A stretch of DNA of 64,000 bases from contig WJMT01000104.1 in assembly GCA_014727835.1 (NCBI GenBank), forward strand, positions 1 to 64,000, in the 5' to 3' direction. Below the pieces are notes generated by a model that was not told the DNA's origin, made no database searches, and saw only the letters and a list, made by a program, of their open reading frames with translations. This document shows positions 59,795-64,000 of the stretch, piece by piece. Source of the stretch: Candidatus Aminicenantota bacterium. Its GTDB lineage: Bacteria > Acidobacteriota > Aminicenantia > Aminicenantales > Aminicenantaceae. Position 1 is the stretch's first letter. The number at the start of each line of letters is the position of its first letter. The translations under genes were made by a program, and so were the position numbers.

Positions 59795-60553
59795 TTACTG
59801 ATCTGATTTTTTGTATGTGACAGACCATCGAAATGAGCAAGTCTTTTCAGATTTCATTTGGATAACCCTTAGAATCCCTGTTTTCTGAATGCTCTCCACT
59901 TGAACTCCGGAACAATGGAAATCATGAAATGTGCAGCCTTTTGGTTCTGATAAATACAAATTGTAGAGATCATCTTCAATGACCTCACTTTCACTGGATA
60001 ATGTGAGGTCTTTCCAGCTCAGCTTGCTCAGTTCATGACCGCAGGATATGTGGCGGCTGGTGGCAATGATCTGGGCACGAGCTTTCTGTTCCCGGATACA
60101 GAAAAGCTGGCACCTGAATCGAGGATCGATATCTCCGGGCTGGAATCCTTGCACAAAGCTCCCCAATAGGTTTTTGGACCAAAACTCAAACACAAAATAT
60201 TCTTTTTCCGGCTCGAGGCCCAGGTCCTCAAAGGAAATGCATTTGACTTCACTGCTGATCCTCCCCAGCACCATCCAGTTTCCTGCATCCGTGTTCATCT
60301 CCATCAGATACAAACTGCAGCGAGGGGCCTGATACCCCAGCATCCCAGAAGAAAGAGCTCCTTTTAGAAATATCTGACCCTGATACCGGAAAATCACGTT
60401 TTTTCCGTCCCATTCCAGCGCAGCAGCCTGGTTTTCCGGACGTGTTATATTCTGAACTTCATCTTGATAAAGCTCCAGGGAAAATAGACTCAAGGAAAAA
60501 AAGACAAAAAGAAAAACGATCAAAGAAAGAGGCTTGCTTTTTCCCGTTTTCAT
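59795..60553 (-). CDS. Orphan alpha-galactosidase-type C-terminal beta-sandwich, exported
   Basis: 252 residues. Signal peptide KPLSLIVFLFVFFSLSLFS. The segment EYFVFEFWSKNLLGSF..DIDPRFRCQLFCIREQKARAQIIATSRHISCGHELSKLSW is arranged just like the C-terminal beta-sandwich that follows the catalytic barrel in GH36/GH27-type alpha-galactosidases ('...FW...LG...L.P..C.V..IR.....PQ...T.RH...G..DL..v.W'). No catalytic (beta/alpha)8 barrel is present, so the protein is not itself a galactosidase; it could bind carbohydrate or be the remainder of a once longer gene. Recognition is from memory of the family pattern, not from an alignment. Confidence 0.6.
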   Translation of the reverse strand: MKTGKSKPLSLIVFLFVFFSLSLFSLELYQDEVQNITRPENQAAALEWDGKNVIFRYQGQIFLKGALSSGMLGYQAPRCSLYLMEMNTDAGNWMVLGRISSEVKCISFEDLGLEPEKEYFVFEFWSKNLLGSFVQGFQPGDIDPRFRCQLFCIREQKARAQIIATSRHISCGHELSKLSWKDLTLSSESEVIEDDLYNLYLSEPKGCTFHDFHCSGVQVESIQKTGILRVIQMKSEKTCSFRWSVTYKKSDQ

Positions 60554-60673
60554 GAGGTACAGATCACTTTTCTACTAAAAGGTCCCTGTCATCAAAGAGC
60601 TCTGTTAACCTTTCGAGAAAAAACAGACTTTTAGGTAATGAAAAAACAGAACCGCTGTGAGTTTTCTGGTTAA

Positions 60674-61243
60674 TCAGCGGCTGAGGGCTCGCGCTAATCT
60701 CTGCTGGGCCCGGGACAGACTTTCCATCTCTTTTTGTTTCGCCTTGATTTCTTTGTTGGTCTTGGAATAGTTGCTGATCAAGGCCACTCCAACAGCTGCA
60801 GAGATCGCTCCCAGGAGCACCCAGGTCATTTTTCCCATACCTGTGGTGGTGCTTCGGGTTCCTTCGGTCTCTCCTGCTCCTGCTCGAGTCCCTTTCTTTG
60901 GCTCGACTTCAGTAAACCTCCAGACGCTCACACCCGCAGCTGCGAAAAGAGCAATGGACCCTATCAAATAGCCGCTTCTTTTTTTCTTCAAGGACTTGAT
61001 TTCTTCCTGCAGAGACATGTCTTCAGATGTTTCCTGCATGGAAAAGGCGTCCTTGACCCATTTTTCACTCATGGAAAAGAGGGCATCTTTCATATTGATA
61101 CGGCTGGTGTAATCGGTTTTTAAAGAAAATTCCTGGGCCACAATGCGATCAGATTGCACGGAACGAGAATCTGTGGCCAAAATAGGAACTGTAATGAATT
61201 GAACAAATGCAAACACCAGAAAAATAACGACACTCTTTTTCAT
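60674..61243 (-). CDS. Small exported membrane protein with coiled coils
   Basis: 189 residues. Signal peptide KSVVIFLVFAFVQFITVPILA; a charged helical segment (SLQEEIKSLKKKRSGYL) leading into TM1 (LIGSIALFAAAGVSVW), a Gly/Thr-rich linker (about 115-135), TM2 (WVLLGAISAAVGVALIS) and a C-terminal Lys/Glu coiled coil (KTNKEIKAKQKEMESLSRAQ). No known family. It has the best-matching sigma70 promoter in the window. The gap downstream (60554-60673) shows nothing recognisable. Confidence 0.68.
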   Translation of the reverse strand: MKKSVVIFLVFAFVQFITVPILATDSRSVQSDRIVAQEFSLKTDYTSRINMKDALFSMSEKWVKDAFSMQETSEDMSLQEEIKSLKKKRSGYLIGSIALFAAAGVSVWRFTEVEPKKGTRAGAGETEGTRSTTTGMGKMTWVLLGAISAAVGVALISNYSKTNKEIKAKQKEMESLSRAQQRLARALSR

Positions 61244-61305
61244 TTTCCCTCCTTGTTTGAACTAAAAAAGTTCATTGGAATAACTTTTATCCTCTTTGCT
61301 GAATA

Positions 61306-61333
61306 ATTATATCAAAAAAATGTGGAGTGTCAA
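61306..61333 (-). promoter_or_regulatory. Near-perfect sigma70 promoter
   Basis: Minus strand TTGACA (61333-61328), 16-bp spacer, TATAAT (61311-61306): both hexamers exact. About 60 bp before ATG 61243. Confidence 0.85.
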
Positions 61334-61382
61334 TTTCTTTTGGCAGTTCCTTATTCATCCGAGCCAAAATCCTTTTTCCGAA

Positions 61383-62561
61383 TCAATTTTCAGCCCTTTC
61401 AAACCACGATTTGGTATTCAGACAAATTTTGACCAGCATCAGCATAACGGGTACTTCAATCAAAACCCCCACCACTGTGGCCAAAGCAGCTCCAGAAGAA
61501 AGCCCAAATACCATGGTGGCAGTGGCAATAGCCACTTCAAAATGATTGCTTGCCCCGATCATCGCTGAAGGAGCGGCATTTTCATAATCCAGGTTGATCA
61601 ATTTCGCTAGTCCATAGGTGATCCAGAAAATCAGATTGGTCTGCAGAAAAAGAGGTATGGCTATCCATAGAATTGTGAGTGGATTTGAAACAATGATATC
61701 ACCTTTTAGAGAAAACAACAAAACCAATGTGATCAGCAAAGCGAGTATTGAAACCGGAGTGAGTTTGTTTAGAAATTTTTCTTTAAACCAGGTTTCGCCC
61801 TTGGATTGAATAAGCCATCTCCTTGAAAAATATCCTGAGACCAAAGGCAGTGCCACATATATACTGATCGATAAAACCAAAGCCTGCCAGGGAACAGGGA
61901 GCCGCCCCACACCTAAAAGAAAACCGCCCAGTAATCCATACAAAATCAGCATGGTCAATGAATTTATGGCGACCATGACCAAGGTATGCGCATCATTTCC
62001 TTTAGCCAGATATCCCCACACTAACACCATTGCCGTGCATGGAGCAATACCCAGCAGAATGCATCCCGCCAGGTAACTTCTCCACAGCGGGATCTGGAGC
62101 ATTTTCACTCCGTTCTCCATGATAACTTGTCCCGCACCATGAATGGATCCTACAGCCCAATCCGCTGCTCCGGGAGGAAGTTTCACGATATCCGTGGCAT
62201 CTGCTCCGATAAAAACTTTAAAAACAAAACCCAAAAAGAAAATGGCAATGGCATACATAGTGAATGGCTTGATAGCCCAATTGGCAAACAGGGTCAAGAA
62301 AACCGGTTTTGGCGACTTGCCTGCTTTGATCACTTTAACAAAATCTATCTTGACCATAATGGGATACATCATGAAAAACAGACACACAGCAATCGGTATG
62401 GAGACCACAGGAGCGCCTCTCACTGAAACAGCCAAACCATCTAAAAACTCTGCAGCTTGAGGTGCTGTCTTTCCGATGAATATTCCCGCTGCAATACACA
62501 GTAACACCCAAAAAGTAAGGTATTTCTCAAAAAAACCGATTCTTGTCTCATGGTTTGTCAT
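61383..62561 (-). CDS. arsB: ACR3-family arsenite exporter
   Basis: 392 residues, ten transmembrane helices. Typical ACR3 features are [22 protein letters not shown] at the start, the [22 protein letters not shown] segment with the Cys essential for arsenite transport, [10 protein letters not shown], and [17 protein letters not shown] near the end. It expels As(III) or Sb(III) driven by the proton gradient. AAAGGAG precedes the ATG. It stands 109 bp after the CxxC thioredoxin gene on the same strand. An ArsR-type regulator is not in view and may lie beyond the window edge. Confidence 0.95.
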   Translation of the reverse strand: MTNHETRIGFFEKYLTFWVLLCIAAGIFIGKTAPQAAEFLDGLAVSVRGAPVVSIPIAVCLFFMMYPIMVKIDFVKVIKAGKSPKPVFLTLFANWAIKPFTMYAIAIFFLGFVFKVFIGADATDIVKLPPGAADWAVGSIHGAGQVIMENGVKMLQIPLWRSYLAGCILLGIAPCTAMVLVWGYLAKGNDAHTLVMVAINSLTMLILYGLLGGFLLGVGRLPVPWQALVLSISIYVALPLVSGYFSRRWLIQSKGETWFKEKFLNKLTPVSILALLITLVLLFSLKGDIIVSNPLTILWIAIPLFLQTNLIFWITYGLAKLINLDYENAAPSAMIGASNHFEVAIATATMVFGLSSGAALATVVGVLIEVPVMLMLVKICLNTKSWFERAEN

Positions 62562-62670
62562 ACCAACTCCTTTATAAATTTATCTGGACCAAGATGATTG
62601 AGAAAAGCTTTGTCCATTTGACTTTGAACGCTGTTATGAGTCCAAACCCAAAGGACTTTTTTCTTACTGC

Positions 62671-62901
62671 TCATCTTATTATTTTTATGATTTCTTCTGT
62701 GCTCAACACTTTTCCCGAAGACTTCACAGACCCATTGACTGCAAGTCCCGGAGTGTTCATCACTCCATAATCCGAGATCTCATTCAAGTCTGTCACCTTA
62801 ACAACTTCAGCATCAATCCCCAGATTTTGGACAGCTTCCCTGGCGTTTTGAGCCAGTCTGCTGCATTTGGGGCATCCTGTCCCTAAAATCTCTATTTTCA
62901 T
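62671..62901 (-). CDS. Small CxxC thioredoxin-fold protein (redox-active disulfide protein 2 type)
   Basis: 76 residues; AGGAGG before ATG 62901 sets the start (a longer frame from 62946 has none). Glutaredoxin-like mini-thioredoxin: MKIEILGTGCPKCSRL with the CPKC redox pair, a cis-Pro in NTPGLAVNG and a C-terminal helix (LSTEEIIKII). Members are repeatedly found beside ArsP/DUF318 permeases and ACR3 in metal-resistance operons, as here, and may transfer electrons to or bind metalloid species. Starts 29 bp after the permease stop. Confidence 0.9.
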   Translation of the reverse strand: MKIEILGTGCPKCSRLAQNAREAVQNLGIDAEVVKVTDLNEISDYGVMNTPGLAVNGSVKSSGKVLSTEEIIKIIR

Positions 62902-62929
62902 GATATTCCTCCTCTTAGACTCACTTTTT

Positions 62930-64000
62930 TTAGAAAAAATACCCAAATATCATCCCGCTGAGTGTGGCCATGATGACCACCAGAACCAAAAACACCATGG
63001 TTTTTTTGGTTCCCATTACACTCCTTATCACCAGCATATTGGGAAGGGATACTGCAGGACCTGCCAAAAGCAGAGCTAAGGCTGGCCCTTTTCCCATTCC
63101 ATTGGCTATAAGCCCTTGAAGTATGGGCACTTCCGTTAGCGTGGCAAAATACATGAAAGCTCCTGTGACTGAGGCAAAAAAGTTGGACAAAATGGAATTT
63201 CCTCCCACTAAAGACGAAATCCATTTCGATGGGATGATTCCTTCTGTTTCCGGCCGGCCCAGCAAAAATCCTGCCATCAAAATCCCGGCAAAGAGAAGAG
63301 GAAAAATCTGTTTAGCAAAATCCCAGGTCGATCTCATCCACTCCTTCCCTTGTTCTCCATCCGTTACAGAGGCCCACGCAATGCCTGCAAACCCAGCCAA
63401 AAAAGGGATCACAGGAGTATGGAACAACACAGCCAGAACAGCTGTAACGGCCATGACCACAAAAATCTTCCTTGCGCTGTACTGGTACCACCGCATCAGT
63501 ACCACTCCGAAAAGCACTGCGGAAACAGAGGTGATGATCCACTTTCCAGAATAGATGAGATGCCAAATTCCCTGATTCTGTTCCGGCCTTCCCCAGTTAG
63601 AAAAAACAAGGATCATAACCATCAAAGCAAAATAGATCCCTATCTTGCCTAAGGTTTTGTCCGCCTCTTCAGTATCCATCATGTCTTGATCTGTGGATTC
63701 CTGTTTTTGCGGTGATGGAAACAGGACCTGCATGATCAGCCCTATGACCACACTAAACACCACTGCTCCCAAGGTTCTGGCTATTCCCATTTCAACACCC
63801 AACACTCTTGCAGTTAAGATAACAGCCAACACATTGATGGCCGGCCCTGAGTAGAGAAAAGCAGTAGCTGGTCCGATACCAGCTCCTCTCTTATGGATTC
63901 CGGCAAAAAGAGGAAGTATTGTGCAACTGCACACAGCCAAAACACTTCCGGATACAGATGCGATGGGATACGCAATTGTTTTCTTGGCTCCGGCTCCCAG
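62930..64000 (-). CDS. ArsP/DUF318-type permease (5' end outside window)
   Basis: The frame is open to the window edge: upstream of an internal TTG at 63940 it continues as GAGAKKTIAYPIASVSGSVL, the conserved start of the first permease block, so about 356 residues are visible and the N-terminus is missing. The block AVCSCTILPLFAGIHKRGAGIGPATAFLYSGPAINVLA and its repeat GAFMYFATLTEVPILQGLIANGMGKGPALALLLAGPAVSLPNM are the family hallmark (two inverted halves with a central hydrophilic loop). ArsP exports trivalent organoarsenicals; related permeases serve other toxic compounds. Neighbours (CxxC thioredoxin, ACR3) support metalloid resistance. Confidence 0.92.
   Translation of the reverse strand: MGAGAKKTIAYPIASVSGSVLAVCSCTILPLFAGIHKRGAGIGPATAFLYSGPAINVLAVILTARVLGVEMGIARTLGAVVFSVVIGLIMQVLFPSPQKQESTDQDMMDTEEADKTLGKIGIYFALMVMILVFSNWGRPEQNQGIWHLIYSGKWIITSVSAVLFGVVLMRWYQYSARKIFVVMAVTAVLAVLFHTPVIPFLAGFAGIAWASVTDGEQGKEWMRSTWDFAKQIFPLLFAGILMAGFLLGRPETEGIIPSKWISSLVGGNSILSNFFASVTGAFMYFATLTEVPILQGLIANGMGKGPALALLLAGPAVSLPNMLVIRSVMGTKKTMVFLVLVVIMATLSGMIFGYFF

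Noticed and set aside
1-64000. CRISPR arrays, tRNA or rRNA genes, insertion sequences and prophage genes
   Set aside because: No regular short repeats with spacers, no cloverleaf or rRNA-like sequence and no transposase or phage protein were recognised on reading both strands; a dedicated search (tRNAscan-SE, Infernal) would be needed to exclude divergent ones.

Overview
The window reads as chromosomal DNA of a Gram-negative, probably anaerobic and proteolytic heterotroph. Outer-membrane beta-barrels, many lipoproteins and Sec or Tat exported enzymes, sigma54 control, VPS10/BNR proteins, DUF4097 proteins, Reg_prop regulators and MacB/FtsX-type permeases together resemble the Acidobacteriota and 'Candidatus Aminicenantes' gene style. 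That placement is an inference from gene content and moderate base composition; there is no rRNA or tRNA in the window to confirm it. No CRISPR array, insertion sequence or prophage was seen.

Layout. 1-5.6 kb (+): the end of an unrecognised protein, a P1/DmpA-type peptidase and three tandem outer-membrane barrel paralogs, each with its own promoter. 5.6-22 kb (-): three operons of mostly exported proteins (lipoprotein and alpha/beta hydrolase; 4Fe-4S protein, CPBP protease, unknown protein and an exported rhodanese/tetrapyrrole-methylase fusion; receiver protein, Fis-type HTH protein, PD40 lipoprotein and CPBP protease) followed by a histidine kinase/NtrC regulator/peptide-binding-protein operon. 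Each of the three operons starts with a -24/-12 (sigma54) promoter, and each promoter has a TGTAAA-N5-TTTACA palindrome about 105-110 bp upstream. This is the most coherent regulatory system in the window. A short + strand CPBP gene and a broken hydrolase sit inside this region.

22-31.4 kb (+): an M1-like metallopeptidase, an orphan FtsX/MacB permease, a membrane protein, a multi-PAS HisKA_2 kinase and a MATE exporter that ends at a bidirectional terminator. 31.4-36.7 kb: an ECF sigma factor, an anti-sigma factor with HEAT repeats and a DUF4097 protein (-), divergent from a membrane-spanning Reg_prop/LuxR regulator (+); the divergent promoters carry an inverted repeat.

37-48.6 kb (+): a tightly packed run of exported or membrane proteins: an ICMT-like/HEAT/S41 fusion, a lipoprotein, a beta-propeller, an Ntn-type choloylglycine-hydrolase homolog, a thioredoxin-like protein, a small secreted protein, two transglutaminase-fold proteins and a C10 (streptopain-like) protease, then an exported O-methyltransferase. 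Several overlap by 4 bp. This is the best candidate for an undescribed enzyme system acting on exported peptides or proteins.

48.6-61.3 kb: amino-acid permease, two barrels, a giant VPS10/BNR protein, a Tat-exported sugar-isomerase-like protein, a REC-PAS-PAS protein, an S9A oligopeptidase lipoprotein, an orphan alpha-galactosidase-type C-terminal domain and a small coiled-coil membrane protein with a near-perfect sigma70 promoter. 61.4-64 kb (-): an arsenic or metalloid module (ArsP/DUF318-type permease cut by the window edge, small CxxC thioredoxin, ACR3 exporter).
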